Shown here one piece after another: positions 34,758 through 45,141 of a stretch of DNA of 64,000 nucleotides. Source of the stretch: Nakamurella sp. PAMC28650 (GTDB lineage Bacteria; Actinomycetota; Actinomycetes; Mycobacteriales; Nakamurellaceae); contig NZ_CP060298.1 of NCBI RefSeq assembly GCF_014303395.1, positions 4,297,001-4,361,000 on the forward strand, written 5' to 3'. The translations under genes were made by a program, and so were the position numbers. Numbering within the stretch: the stretch's first letter is position 1; every line of letters begins with the position of its first letter. The notes beneath the pieces were generated by a model. The model was not told the origin of the DNA, did not search any database, and saw only the letters and a list, made by a program, of their open reading frames with translations.

Positions 34758-34789
34758 CGTCGCTGCGCAGTCACGTCGCTGCGCAGTCA
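34758..34789. repeat. 16-bp perfect tandem duplication upstream of the amidotransferase gene
   Basis: The unit CGTCGCTGCGCAGTCA occurs twice in a row (34758-34773, 34774-34789), about 50 bases before the start at 34839. Its length equals that of the duplication at 2954-2985, but the sequence is unrelated. Confidence 0.85.
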
Positions 34790-34838
34790 CGATCCCTCCG
34801 CAACCACCGCCGGCCGCCCACGTCAGATCGGAGTGGAC

Positions 34839-35705
34839 ATGTGTCGCCTCTTCGGGTTGCACGCCGGATCGCCGGTCCGCGCGACCTTCTGGTTGTTGAG
34901 CGCCCCGGACAGCCTGGTGCGGCAGAGCCATCGGGAACCTGACGGCACCGGAATCGGCGTGTTCACCCCCGCGGGTGCACCGGAGCTCCACAAGGAACCC
35001 ATCGCGGCGTGGCAGGACCGGGAGTTCGCCACGCAGGCCCGTGATCTCACCAGCCCGGTGTTCGTCGCCCACGTCCGCTACGCCAGTACGGGTGGTCTGA
35101 GCGTGGTCAATACCCATCCGTTCAGCCAGGACGGCCGGCTGTTCGCCCACAATGGCGCGTTCACCGGATTGGATCGCCTGGACCGTCGGCTCGACCGGAT
35201 GGGGGCCACCGGCCTGGTCAGGGGCGACACCGACAGCGAGCGGTTGTTCGCCCTCGTCACCGCCGAGATCCGGGCTCGGAACGGCGATGTCGAGGCCGGG
35301 CTGATCGCCGCGCTGATCTGGACCGCCACCCACGTTCCGGTGTACAGCCTGAACCTGATCCTCGCGACACCGCAACAACTCTGGGCTCTTCGCTTCCCGG
35401 ACACGAATGAGCTGTGGGTGCTGCAGCGGGCGAAGGACGCCGGTCGCGGTGCACTGGAGGCGACGACTTCTCGGATCCGGGCCCGGTCTGCTGAACTCGC
35501 CGGCCGGAGCGCGACCGTGGTGGCGAGCGAGCCGATGGACGACGACCCCGGGTGGCGCCTGCTCGACTCTGGTGAACTGATCCGCATCGACGCCGACCAG
35601 GGGCTGAGTAGCAGCTCCCCCCTCCCCCCGTCGTCGACCTACGCGTTGACCGTGCAGGATCTTGACCCGACGGCAGCATCGTCGCAGGCTCCGATGGGTG
35701 ATTGA
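34839..35705 (+). CDS. Class II glutamine amidotransferase
   Basis: A 288-residue Ntn-type glutamine amidotransferase. The start ATG 34839 places the nucleophile Cys at position 2 (MCRLFGLHAG), as the family needs after Met removal. Other conserved parts are SHREPDGTGIGVF, FVAHVRYASTGGLSVVNTHPF, LFAHNGAF and RGDTDSERLF. It hydrolyses glutamine and passes ammonia to an acceptor, but no synthase domain is fused. It belongs to the YafJ/EgtC-like stand-alone group, whose acceptors are mostly unknown. No ergothioneine gene is nearby, so egtC is not claimed. GGAG lies five bases before the start. Confidence 0.88.
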   Translation: MCRLFGLHAGSPVRATFWLLSAPDSLVRQSHREPDGTGIGVFTPAGAPELHKEPIAAWQDREFATQARDLTSPVFVAHVRYASTGGLSVVNTHPFSQDGRLFAHNGAFTGLDRLDRRLDRMGATGLVRGDTDSERLFALVTAEIRARNGDVEAGLIAALIWTATHVPVYSLNLILATPQQLWALRFPDTNELWVLQRAKDAGRGALEATTSRIRARSAELAGRSATVVASEPMDDDPGWRLLDSGELIRIDADQGLSSSSPLPPSSTYALTVQDLDPTAASSQAPMGD

Positions 35706-35720
35706 TCGACCAGGGGCGGC

Positions 35721-36089
35721 TCAGGCGTCGGCCTTGTCGTGGTCGTGGTGGAACAGGCGGTGCATGCCGGCTTTGAAGTCTTCCGACTTCCTCTCGCGGC
35801 GGGCCTTCCGCGCGGCGGTGGCCGCCAACTCGGCTGCGGCCCTGGCTGAATCGACCTCGAACTCGATCTGCTCACCCGGCACCCGCACCACAGTGCCCCC
35901 GAACTCCAACGCCCGCTGCTCCGCCGGGTAGAGGTCGTGGGCCCGGACGAACCACCGTTCGGCGGTGCGGATCGCCTGTCGCCCTTCCTGGGTCAGGTGC
36001 ACCAGCGCGACTGGCGGATCACCCACGCCTGAGGATCGAGCGATCCGGTCAGTCGCTCGCCGGGACTTCAGCAGCCGGTTCGACGACAT
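35721..36089 (-). CDS. Hypothetical protein overlapping glgX 3' end
   Basis: A 122-residue frame with a plausible protein in its second half: VALVHLTQEGRQAIRTAERWFVRAHDLYPAEQRALEFGG then VVRVPGEQIEFEVDSARAAAELAATAARKARRER, a long charged helix, ending in HDHDKADA. If the start is at 36089 it overlaps glgX by 41 bases; later starts would avoid the overlap. The family is unknown to me. Orientation and spacing suggest co-transcription with glgX. Confidence 0.45.
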   Translation of the reverse strand: MSSNRLLKSRRATDRIARSSGVGDPPVALVHLTQEGRQAIRTAERWFVRAHDLYPAEQRALEFGGTVVRVPGEQIEFEVDSARAAAELAATAARKARRERKSEDFKAGMHRLFHHDHDKADA

Positions 36090-38181
36090 GGATCAGCACG
36101 ATGGATCGACCTGCAAGCGGTACGGTCGCGGCCACCACCCCCGTGGCGAGCTCCGATCCGGCTGCCGAGGTGTCCAGCGCATATCGCCACTCGTTCTCCA
36201 GCGCCCTCTCCGGTAGCTCGAAGTCGACGGTCTCGTAGTGCGCGTTGAAGAACAGCAGCACGTCGACGTCATGAAGGGAACGGCCGTCGCTGTCCCGTCC
36301 CGCGATCGCCTGTCCATTCAGGAACAGACCCACAGACTTGCTGAAACCGGTGTCCCAGTCCTGCTCCGACATCGGTGACCCCTGCGGGGTCAGCCAGCCG
36401 ATGTCCGGCAGCGGGGTCTGCCCGGCCACCGGGATCATCGTCCCGGTGAAATAGGTCAGGCGGGCGAAGGTCGGATGGCGGAGCCGGAGGTGGATCAGAG
36501 CGGAGGTGAAGTCGATCAACGCCTGGTCGGCATTCGCCCAGTCGATCCAGCTCACGAGATTGTCCTGGGCGTAGCCGTTGTTGTTGCCTCCCTGGCTTCG
36601 TCCCAGTTCGTCCCCGTGCGAGATCATCGGAACGCCCTGCGACAGCAGCAGCGTGGCGATCAGGTTTCGCTGCTGGCGGGCCCGGAGGGTGAGGATCGCG
36701 GGATCGGTGGTGGTCCCCTCGACGCCGCAGTTCCAACTTCGATTGTTGTTGTCACCGTCCCGATCGCCCTCGCCGTTGGCCGCATTGTGCTTCTGGTCGT
36801 AGGAAACGAGGTCCAGCAGGGTGAATCCGTCATGTGCGGTGACGAAATTGATGGACGCGCTGGGCCGGCGACCGCCACGTTCGTAGAGATCGGCCGAACC
36901 AGTGACGCGGGAGGCGAACTCGCCGATGGTGGAGGGCTGACCCCGCCAGAAGTCACGGACGGTGTCCCGGTACTTCCCGTTCCACTCTGTCCACAGCGCC
37001 GGAAAGTTTCCCACCTGGTATCCACCCGGTCCCACGTCCCACGGCTCGGCGATGAGCTTCACCTGCGAGACCACCGGATCCTGTTGCACCACCTCGAAGA
37101 AGGTGGACAGCATGTCGACGTCGTAAAACTCGCGCGCCAGAGCCGAGGCCAGGTCGAACCGGAAACCGTCGACATGCATCTCGATCACCCAGTAGCGCAG
37201 GGAGTCCATGATCAACTGCAGGGTGTGGGGTTGGCGGACGTTGAGTGAATTGCCGATGCCCGTGTAATCCCGGTAGTACTGCTCGTCGCCCTCGACGAGG
37301 CGGTAGTACGAGCTGTTGTCGATGCCGCGGAATGCCAGGGTGGGACCGAGGTGGTTGCCCTCGGCAGTGTGGTTGTAGACGACGTCCAGGATCACCTCGA
37401 TGCCGGCCGCGTGCAGCTCGCGGACCATCGTCTTGAACTCCTGTACCTGGGCGCCGGCGCGGATGTCGGCGGTGTAGCCCTGGTGCGGGGCGAAGAACCC
37501 GATGGTGTTGAACCCCCAGTAGTTCGACAGTCCCTTGTCGATCAACGTGCCGTCGTTCACGAACTGGTGCACCGGCATCAACTCGAGGGCGGTGACACCC
37601 AGCCTCTTCAGATGCGCGATGACCGCCGGGTGGTCCACTCCCCCGAATGTGCCGCGGAGGCCTTCTTCGATGTCCGGGTGGAGCGCGGTCAGCCCTTTGA
37701 CGTGCGCCTCGTAGATCACCGTACGGTGGTAGGGAATCTCCGGGGGCCGGTCCCCCCTCCAGTCGAAGGTGGAGTCGATGACCACGCTGCGCAGGGTCGA
37801 TGCGGCCGAATCGTCGATGTTGAACGCGGTCTGGTCTCCGAATTCGTAGGAGAACAGCGACGAGTTCCATTCGATCGCACCGGTTGTCGCCTTGGCGTAG
37901 GGGTCGAGCAGCAGCTTGCTGGGGTTGAATCGCAGACCCTGGGCCGGTGCGTACGAACCGTGCACCCGATAGCCGTATCGCTGACCCGGTCGAATGTCGT
38001 CCACGTAGACGTGCCAGACGAAGGCGTCGACCTCCAGGACGTCGATTCGATTCTCGGTACCGTCCGGGTCGATCAGACACAGGTCGACGCGGACGGCGTC
38101 CCGGCTGAAAAGAGCGAAGTTGGTGCCGCCGCCGGTGAAGGTGGCGCCCAGCGGATACGGCGCTCCCGGCTTCGTGGCCAT
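36049..38181 (-). CDS. glgX: Glycogen debranching enzyme GlgX
   Basis: A 710-residue GH13 (subfamily 11) isoamylase-type enzyme that hydrolyses alpha-1,6 branches of glycogen. An N-terminal CBM48 domain (YPLGATFTGGGTNFALFSRDA) precedes the barrel. Conserved regions are VILDVVYNHTAEGN (region I), VDGFRFDLASAL (nucleophile Asp), LIAEPWDVGPGGY (acid Glu) and FVTAHDGFTLLDLVSY (third acid). NNRSWNCGVEG is typical of GlgX. The length is that of the family. The ATG 38181 lies downstream of a strong hairpin (38274-38306) that ends the preceding gene. No other glycogen gene is in the window. Confidence 0.95.
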   Translation of the reverse strand: MATKPGAPYPLGATFTGGGTNFALFSRDAVRVDLCLIDPDGTENRIDVLEVDAFVWHVYVDDIRPGQRYGYRVHGSYAPAQGLRFNPSKLLLDPYAKATTGAIEWNSSLFSYEFGDQTAFNIDDSAASTLRSVVIDSTFDWRGDRPPEIPYHRTVIYEAHVKGLTALHPDIEEGLRGTFGGVDHPAVIAHLKRLGVTALELMPVHQFVNDGTLIDKGLSNYWGFNTIGFFAPHQGYTADIRAGAQVQEFKTMVRELHAAGIEVILDVVYNHTAEGNHLGPTLAFRGIDNSSYYRLVEGDEQYYRDYTGIGNSLNVRQPHTLQLIMDSLRYWVIEMHVDGFRFDLASALAREFYDVDMLSTFFEVVQQDPVVSQVKLIAEPWDVGPGGYQVGNFPALWTEWNGKYRDTVRDFWRGQPSTIGEFASRVTGSADLYERGGRRPSASINFVTAHDGFTLLDLVSYDQKHNAANGEGDRDGDNNNRSWNCGVEGTTTDPAILTLRARQQRNLIATLLLSQGVPMISHGDELGRSQGGNNNGYAQDNLVSWIDWANADQALIDFTSALIHLRLRHPTFARLTYFTGTMIPVAGQTPLPDIGWLTPQGSPMSEQDWDTGFSKSVGLFLNGQAIAGRDSDGRSLHDVDVLLFFNAHYETVDFELPERALENEWRYALDTSAAGSELATGVVAATVPLAGRSIVLIHVVEPAAEVPASD

Positions 38182-38273
38182 GCACCCACCCCTCGTGGTC
38201 CTGGCACCCGCGACGCCGTCGAGAGACGTCCTGCGATGGGGGTGACGTTACCCGGCCGGGAGGGAGTCGCGGG

Positions 38274-38306
38274 GGGACGTCCCGGTGCAGATGACCGGGA
38301 CGTCCC
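38274..38306 (-). terminator. Strong hairpin after the kelch-protein remnant
   Basis: GGGACGTCCCGGT and ACCGGGACGTCCC are perfect 13-base reverse complements around a 7-base loop. The hairpin begins 22 bases after the stop codon at 38329 (minus strand). No T tract follows, as is common in high-GC actinobacteria. Confidence 0.65.
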
Positions 38307-38328
38307 TGCTCGCATCCGGTCCCGGCGA

Positions 38329-41300
38329 TCAGACCTCGGGCAGGACGAAGGCCACCGTGGTGGTCCCGCCCGCCGGGACTCGCGCGACCTTGAGCATCGG
38401 TTGGTAGCCCTGCAGTGCCGCGATGATCTCCAGCGGGTTGAAGCCCTTGTTGAGCCACAGTTGGTAGTACCCGTTGGAGTCCGTCTTCAGGGTGTACGAC
38501 TGCGGGCCACAGGTGCCGGTCGCGGTGTTGTACATCGTGCACACCTGGACCGTCGCCCCGGCGAGCGGGCTACCTACGCTGTCCTTGACCGTGCCGGCCA
38601 GCTTGCCCCACGCCTTCGGCGCGGTGACGTGCATGGTGGCCGAGATCGACGCGGACGCGTACGGGGTGTTCGTACTGACGTCGACCAGGGCCAGGTAGTC
38701 GCCCGGCTGGCCGACGACGGACGAGTCCATGCTGATCCGCACCTTCACCGAGGCCCCAGGCGCCACGTCGAACGTCGGCTTGTCCTGGCTCAACCACGGC
38801 ACGTCGGCGTCGCCGTTGCAGCTGCCGTAGCCCGGCAGCGACTGGGCCAGCGCGCTCACACCGCTCTGGTTGGCGCCGCCCACCTGGTAGAGCCCGCAGG
38901 CGCCACCGCCGCGGTACTCCGCGTTGTTCGAGTTCGGCAGTGCCGTCCACTGATCGGACTGCGGGTCGTACTCGAAGGCCTGATTGGTCAGGTCCTTGCC
39001 CGCGTTGACGACGCCGCCGAAAACCTGCACCTTTCCGTCGGCCGAGGAGGAGGACGCACCCCAGGCGTCGACCGGGAGGTCGGCCCGTTTCTGCCAGGTG
39101 CCGGCGCCGGGCAGGTACGTGTAGGTGCTCGCTGTCGAGGCGCCGCTGGAGGTGTTCACCCCACCAGCGCAGACGATCTCGGCTGCGGCGCTGCCGCAGG
39201 ACAGGAACGCGACCGTCTGCGGGTACTGCGGCGCCTGCGTCCACGCACCGCTGTCCGGGCTGTAGCTGAACACCGATGAGGAGCCGGTGCACGTCCCGTC
39301 GGTGCAGCCACCGACGACGTACAGCCGGCCGCCGACCACCGCGGACCCCGCCATGGCGGCGCCGCCCGGCAGGTCGGCCAGCTGGGACCACACATTGCTG
39401 CCGGGATCGTAGGAGTAGGCGTGGGTGCTGGCGCCCGAGGTGGCGTTCCAGCCCCCGGCGACGTACAGCCTGGTTCCGATGAACGCCGCTACCGGCCCGT
39501 TCAGCCGCTCCGGCAGGTTCGCCAGTGCGGTCCACGCCCTGGTCGCCGGATCGTAGACGTTCACGCCGTTCTGGACGTTCGAGCCGTCGGTGCCGCCCAC
39601 CACGTAGACCTTGCCGGCGTGATAGGCCACCGCGTCGTCCATCAGACCGGACGGCAGGTTCGCGATGTCGGTCCACGGTCCGACGGACGGCGAGGCCTGG
39701 CGGAGCGCCACCTTGTGCCCGTTCACCTGCGCCACCGCGCCCGGCCTGACGACCGCGCCGCCAGTGGCCGGTGGCAGGGCCGCGTAGCTGACCTTCGCCG
39801 GCACCAGCTGGGCCGGGGCTCCCGGCATCGTCGCCTGGTGCTGCCCGTTCATCGGGGTGAAGCCGCCGTCCTCCTCCGACAGGTTGACGTGCACCGCGGC
39901 CGTCCCGTCGTTGGTGAACGTCACGGTGCCCGACGTGGTCGCCCCCAACTGCCCGGTCTGCGCAATGCTGTGGGTGCTCGACCTCAGGTGTCCGGCGCCC
40001 AGCTTCCAGTCGCGGTGCAGGACCGAGTTGGCCGGTAGTGCAACCGTTCCCGTCATCGCGGTGTACCGGCCGTCGGTCACCGTGAACTTCGTCGCACCGG
40101 TGTGCGGGCTGAACAGCCAGTAGTACCCGTCGGACAGGTTCGCGTCGTCCGGGGTGGGCATGCTGACGCCGAAGCTGGTCGGGTCGGCGCTGCCCGCCAC
40201 CGTCGCCCCGTTCAGCGGGGCCTTCGTGTTGGCGTCCGTGACGACACCCGCCATCAGGCCACCGGGTGTCGGCGCGCAGGTGCGGCCACCCAACAGCACG
40301 TTGTCCAGCTCCCACCGCCGGCTCCAGGAACCCGTGAAGTGGAACCGCACCTGGACCTTGGCCTGACCGGCGGCCTGCGGGATCGGCACGTCGACCCGAC
40401 CGGGGTTCCCGCCGCTGTCTCCCTGCCAGAGCGTGGACCAGGTCTTCCCGCCGTCCAGGCTCAGGTCGACGTCACCGCTCTGACCGGGGAACCCGATGTA
40501 GGTGCTGTCGAAACCGATCTCAGGGTGTCCCGCGGTGGACAGGTGGGACAGGTCGACCACCGGCGACACCAACGAGCTGTTCTGGCTGCCGCCCTGGCCG
40601 TAGTGGTCGGAGTCGATGTCGGCGAAGTGTGAGTCGCCGCCGACGGGCGGGTCCCAGCCGCCCGGGTTGTCGAAGACCCAGGTCTGGCCGTTGCCGACGC
40701 CGTCGGTGATGCTCCAGCCGGCCTGCGGGGTCTTGCCCGACCAACCCGTGAAGTCGGTCTTGAGACCGGTGTCGGCGTAGGCGTAACCGGGGGCCGAACA
40801 GGAAACGGCGTCGACCTTCAATGCGATGTTCTGCGACGCGCCTGCCGCGGTCAGGTTCACCGTGACGTCCTGCTCGACGTAACCGGACAGCTCGGCCGAG
40901 CCGACGTGCATCTTGTAGGTATTGCCCGCCGGCAGCGCCACCGAGTAGTGGCCGGTGTACGGGTCGGTGAAGACCGCTCCGTTCGGGTAGCCGTCGATGG
41001 TGATCCTGGCGTACATCGGCCAGCCGTGGCCAGAGCCGTCGGAGACCTTGCCCGACACGGTCTTGGTGGCCTGCGCGGTCAGCGTGAAGTTCTCGGTGAC
41101 GGAGTAGTTCTTGGTCACCGCCACGCCGGAGAGCGACTCCCCGGCGTAGCCGTACTTGCTCGACGTCAGGCCGTAGGTACCGGTCGCCGCTGGAATGTCG
41201 TAGCTGCCCTTGGCGTCCGTGGTGGCGTGGTAGGTGGTGCCGTCGGTGGCGGTCGCCGAGACGGTGACGCCCAGGATCGGTTTCGCCGTGACGGAATCGG

Positions 41301-41580
41301 TGACGGTGCCGATGATGTCGCCGTGCTCGCCCTGGGTGAGTCCGGCGACGCCCTTGGGCGTGCCCAGCCCGGTGGGGCCGTCCCAGCCGGTGCCGGTCTG
41401 GCACAGCACGTTGCCGCAGGAGCCGTTGTTCCCGGCGGTGATGTCGTTGATGTCCCTGGCCTGGTTGACATCGCGGTGCTCCACGTACTCTGTTCTTTCA
41501 TGCCGATGGGCGGGCGTCCTGAGGAGAGAGCCTGAGGCGCCAAGTTTTCGATGGGGCAGGTTGATCAGAGCTATGAACAC
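38329..41580 (-). pseudogene. 5'-truncated sedolisin (S53) with Ig/CNA-like, jelly-roll and kelch domains
   Basis: The frame begins in the very end of an S53 peptidase: DITAGNNGSC then TGTGWDGPTGLGTPKGV, the calcium-site/C-terminal signature of sedolisins. The catalytic Glu/Asp/Ser part and signal peptide are missing, and I do not find them upstream in any frame. After the remnant come carboxypeptidase-regulatory-like repeats (GDIIGTVTDSVTAKPILGVT), a MAM/jelly-roll segment (GDVDLSLDGGKTWSTLW), and a further regulatory-like domain. About five kelch units follow (RLYVAGGWNATSGAS, RLYVVGGCTDG), and a last regulatory-like domain is at the C-terminus. Without a signal peptide it should not be exported, so I call it a remnant. 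The homologous part starts near 41470; the frame itself stays open to 41580. Confidence 0.75.
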
Positions 41581-41620
41581 ACATTCACTATTTTCAGCAG
41601 TTCAACAGGGGTGAGGTTCG

Positions 41621-42082
41621 GTGGCGGTGCGGTGGGTGCAAATTGCCCCGGTCGGCGTCACCAACCGGGAGGTCCGCTTCCAGGAGAGCTCGGGCGCGGT
41701 GATCGGTCTGTTTCAGTTTCCGGTACCTCCCGGCTCGTACCGTGGCATCGAGTCCGAGGACGATTTCACCCGTCAACCGGTCCTGGTGCAACGAATCGAA
41801 ACGAATGCCACCGACATGATCCTCATCCCGGTGAATCAGTGGACCGGCGATGATTCCATCGATCGGTGCGACTGGCTCGCGGTCTGCCAGGCCACACGCC
41901 GCAGACTGAAACTGTTCAGTCTGTTGCTGCCGCAGGGACAGACCGTCCTTTCCGCCTACAGCCTCGACGGGAGGGATGCGCACGACGACGGCCCGACCGA
42001 ACGGGCTGCCGTCAACAAGAAGGGCAGGCTACGAAGGGAACGCCCGACTGCTTCACGGCCCCGGTCACAGTCAGCCCGGTGA
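41621..42082 (+). CDS. Hypothetical protein
   Basis: A 153-residue frame from GTG 41621, with GTGAGG four bases upstream. Codons up to about residue 115 have the strong third-position GC of real genes. The last 35 residues are basic and low in structure. No family is recognised. Visible features are WVQIAPVGVTNREVRF, a proline/glycine turn (PVPPGSYRG) and two Cys (IDRCDWLAVCQ). It starts 40 bases from the open 5' end of the sedolisin remnant in the opposite direction, so it may mark the sequence that replaced the lost protease part. Confidence 0.45.
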   Translation: MAVRWVQIAPVGVTNREVRFQESSGAVIGLFQFPVPPGSYRGIESEDDFTRQPVLVQRIETNATDMILIPVNQWTGDDSIDRCDWLAVCQATRRRLKLFSLLLPQGQTVLSAYSLDGRDAHDDGPTERAAVNKKGRLRRERPTASRPRSQSAR

Positions 42083-42325
42083 ACAGACACCTCGGGGGCG
42101 AACATCTCGCGAGCTGACAGCATCCGCCGGGTCTCCAGCAGGTGTGACCACACTCAGCAGTCCAGGGCCGATCGGACTACAGAGTCGCCACAACCGGCGA
42201 CACCGCCTGGATTCATATGGGTCTCATCGCCCCGACGAAAGCCCACCGATCCAACGACCGCAGGTCAGTGCGATCGTGGGTGTCGGTGGGTCGGTGGTCG
42301 GGGTCCCCTTGCGCAGGCAGGCTTT

Positions 42326-44593
42326 CTAGCCGGCCTTCACGTCGTACCGGTCGGCCATCATGACCTTGTTCCACACCTCGACGAAGTCGCGCACGAAGCG
42401 CGGGTGACCATCGCTGGCGGCGTACACCTCGGCGACCGCGCGCAGTTGCTGGTTGGAGCCGAACAACAGGTCGTTTCGCGTGGCCCGGTAGGCAATCTCG
42501 CCGCTCTCACGATCGGTGAGCACGAATGAGGTGCCGGCCTCGTCCTGCTTGCTCCACTCGTAGTCCATGCTCGTCACCGTGGTGAAGAAGTCGGTGGTGA
42601 GTGCGCCGACCCGGTCGGTGAAGATCCCGGTCACCGACCCGTCGTAGTTGCAGCCCAGGGCGCGCAGACCGCCGGTGAGGGCGACCCACTGCGGTGCGGT
42701 GAGGTTCAGCAGCGCCGCCTTGTCGAGGAACATCTGCTCGGGCGCCACGCTCGTCATCCGCGCGTAGTCGTCTCTCACGTAGTTGCGGAACCCGTCGACG
42801 ACCGGTGCCAACCACTCGAAGGTGGGGACGTCGGTCTGCTCGGCGGTGGCGTCGACCCGGCCGGGGGTGAAGGGCACCCCGACCTCCGCGCCCGCAGCGC
42901 TGGCTGCCTGCTCGATCGCGACACACCCACCGAGCACGATGACGTCGGCGAGGCTGACCTTCTCGAGCCCGGCCTGATGGAAGGCGTCCCTGATGCCGCG
43001 CAGGGCGGCGATGACGCCGACGGTGCGGCGGTTGACCGCCCAGTCCTTCTGCGGCGCCAACGCCAGCCGTGCACCGTTGGCACCCCCGCGCTTGTCGGAG
43101 TCGCGGAACGACACGGCGGAGGAGAACGCAGTGAAAGCCAGGTCGGAGATCGAGAGCCCGGAATCCCGAATCGCCTGCTTGAGACGACCCACCCCTGCGT
43201 CGCCGATCACCTCGTGCTCCAGGTCGGGCAGCGGGTCCTGCCAGGGGAGGTCCTCCGCGGCGACCTCGGGCCCCAGGTAACGCGACTTGGGACCCATGTC
43301 GCGGTGGGTCAGTTTGTACCACGCCTTCGAGAACGCCGTCGTGAAGTAGTCGAAGTCGCCGAGGAACTTCAGGCAGACCTCGCGGTAGACCGGGTCGACC
43401 TTGAGTGCGATGTCACTGGTCATCATCATCAGCGGGTGCTCGACGCCCACCAGGTGCGCGTCCGGGGTCTTCGGGGCGCCCTCGTCGTTGGGCGTCCACT
43501 GCAGCGCCCCGGCGGGGCTCTGGCTCTGCTTCCACTCGTGGCCGAACAGGTTCTCCAGATACGAGTTGTCCCACTGGGTCGGGTTCTGCGTCCACGAGCC
43601 CTCGATGCCGTTGGTCATCGTGTGCTCCGCGTTCCCGGTGCCCTCCGGGTTGTGCCAACCCAGTCCCATCGCCTCGATCGGGGCGATCTCGGGCGGGGCA
43701 CCGATCCGGGCGGCCGCGACCTTGCCGTGGCTCTTGCCGAACGCGTGGCCACCGGCGATCAGCGCCACGGTCTCCTCGTCGTTCATGGCCATACGCCCGA
43801 AAGTGATGCGGATGTCGACCGCCGAGGCAGCCGGATCGCCGTTGGCGTTGGGGCCTTCGGGGTTGACGTAGATCAGCGACTGGTGGGAAGCGGCCAGTGG
43901 CTGCTCGAGTTCGTAGTCGGCGTCGCCGGGCTCACCGGTCCAGCGCTTGTCGCGCATCACCATCGCGTCGTAGGAGCTGGGGTGGGTGTTGTCGATGTAC
44001 TCCGGGCCCCAGTAGCTGGCGTCGTCGGCCTCCCACGCGTCGCGGCGGCCGCCGCCGAAGCCGTAGGTGGGGAACCCCATGATCTCCAGCGCGCAGTTGC
44101 CGGTGAGGACCATCAGGTCGGCCCACGACAGGGCGTTGCCGTATTTCTGCTTGATCGGCCAGATGAGGCGACGCGACTTGTCGGTGTTGCCGTTGTCCCA
44201 CCAGCTGCTGATCGGGGCGAATCGTTGCATCGCCTGCCCGGCACCGCCGCGTCCGTCTGCGATGCGGTAGGTGCCGGCGGCGTGCCAGGCCATCCGGATC
44301 ATCTGCGGCCCGTAGTTGCCGTAGTCCGAAGGCCACCACGACACCGACGTGGTCAGGAATTTCTTGATATCGGCCTTGAGCTCGGCGAGGTCGATCGTGG
44401 CAAAGGCGGCCGCGTAGTCGAAGTCCGCCAGTGGGTTGGCCGCCGCGCCGTCGCGGTGCAACTGCTCGACCCGGAGCCGGTCGGGGTACCAGTCCGAGAG
44501 CGTCGGCTTCGAGGTCTGGGCGCCGCCGATGGTGTTCCCGCCCGCGGGGCAAGATCCTTCCAGGACCTCGGAGTAGGTGGTGTAGTCGGTCAT
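42326..44593 (-). CDS. katG: Catalase-peroxidase KatG
   Basis: A 755-residue bifunctional heme enzyme with duplicated peroxidase domains. The distal heme pocket is [13 protein letters not shown] (Arg, Trp, His). The proximal His lies in [14 protein letters not shown]. The Met-Tyr-Trp adduct residues are the Trp above, Tyr in [10 protein letters not shown] and Met in [10 protein letters not shown]. The C-terminal domain is complete to the end ([14 protein letters not shown]). It removes hydrogen peroxide. ATG 44593 gives the normal N-terminus; GGAAGG lies ten bases upstream. No furA or oxyR gene is adjacent, unlike in many actinobacteria; a truncated EamA gene lies upstream. Confidence 0.97.
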   Translation of the reverse strand: MTDYTTYSEVLEGSCPAGGNTIGGAQTSKPTLSDWYPDRLRVEQLHRDGAAANPLADFDYAAAFATIDLAELKADIKKFLTTSVSWWPSDYGNYGPQMIRMAWHAAGTYRIADGRGGAGQAMQRFAPISSWWDNGNTDKSRRLIWPIKQKYGNALSWADLMVLTGNCALEIMGFPTYGFGGGRRDAWEADDASYWGPEYIDNTHPSSYDAMVMRDKRWTGEPGDADYELEQPLAASHQSLIYVNPEGPNANGDPAASAVDIRITFGRMAMNDEETVALIAGGHAFGKSHGKVAAARIGAPPEIAPIEAMGLGWHNPEGTGNAEHTMTNGIEGSWTQNPTQWDNSYLENLFGHEWKQSQSPAGALQWTPNDEGAPKTPDAHLVGVEHPLMMMTSDIALKVDPVYREVCLKFLGDFDYFTTAFSKAWYKLTHRDMGPKSRYLGPEVAAEDLPWQDPLPDLEHEVIGDAGVGRLKQAIRDSGLSISDLAFTAFSSAVSFRDSDKRGGANGARLALAPQKDWAVNRRTVGVIAALRGIRDAFHQAGLEKVSLADVIVLGGCVAIEQAASAAGAEVGVPFTPGRVDATAEQTDVPTFEWLAPVVDGFRNYVRDDYARMTSVAPEQMFLDKAALLNLTAPQWVALTGGLRALGCNYDGSVTGIFTDRVGALTTDFFTTVTSMDYEWSKQDEAGTSFVLTDRESGEIAYRATRNDLLFGSNQQLRAVAEVYAASDGHPRFVRDFVEVWNKVMMADRYDVKAG

Positions 44594-44771
44594 GACGATG
44601 TGGCCTTCCGATAGGTGGTGCAGTTGCGGTCGAAATGTCGCGGCCCGGCGCGGTCGCCGGACATCCAGGATTCGGCACATCGGTCGACATGCCTGAAAGC
44701 GCGCCTCAGGCCTACCACCGACACAGTCAGGGTTCCCAGCTGTGTGACCGGGTATTCGCCCGTGCTCGTCC

Positions 44772-45125
44772 CTACCGCTGTGCCGGTCGGGCTGGGACCC
44801 GGTTGGCGGAATCCAGCGGAGCCGCAGCAATGATCATGCTGGCCGTGCCGACCGGAACGTCGAGCTCGCCCCGATTCAGAAGCAGCTGGTAGGCGGCCAT
44901 ACCGAAGAACCCACAACCCAGGATCAACGGGATATCCCGCCGCCGCGGCAGTTCGACCTCGAACAGCGGTACCAGGGCGAGCAGGACAACGGTCGCCACC
45001 AACAGCCGGGCGAAGGACAAGGCGGTCACCCCGAACTGCGGCACCGCGACCCGCACCGCCGGGAAGGCGCCGGCCCACAGCACCACCACACCCAGACCGG
45101 CCAGCAGCGGGCGAGGGTTGGTCAT
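44772..45125 (-). pseudogene. EamA/DMT transporter fragment (N-terminal third)
   Basis: A 117-residue frame with the typical EamA start: PLLAGLGVVVLWAGAFPAVRVAV, LSFARLLVATVVLLALVP and IPLILGCGFFGMAAYQLLLN, followed by [14 protein letters not shown]. Complete members have ten helices and about 300 residues. Here the similarity stops after AAAP and the frame ends 13 residues later, just upstream of katG. Three to four helices remain, so transport function is unlikely. It looks like a deletion junction close to 44815. Confidence 0.75.
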
Positions 45126-45141
45126 GCCGTCATCGTGCCTC

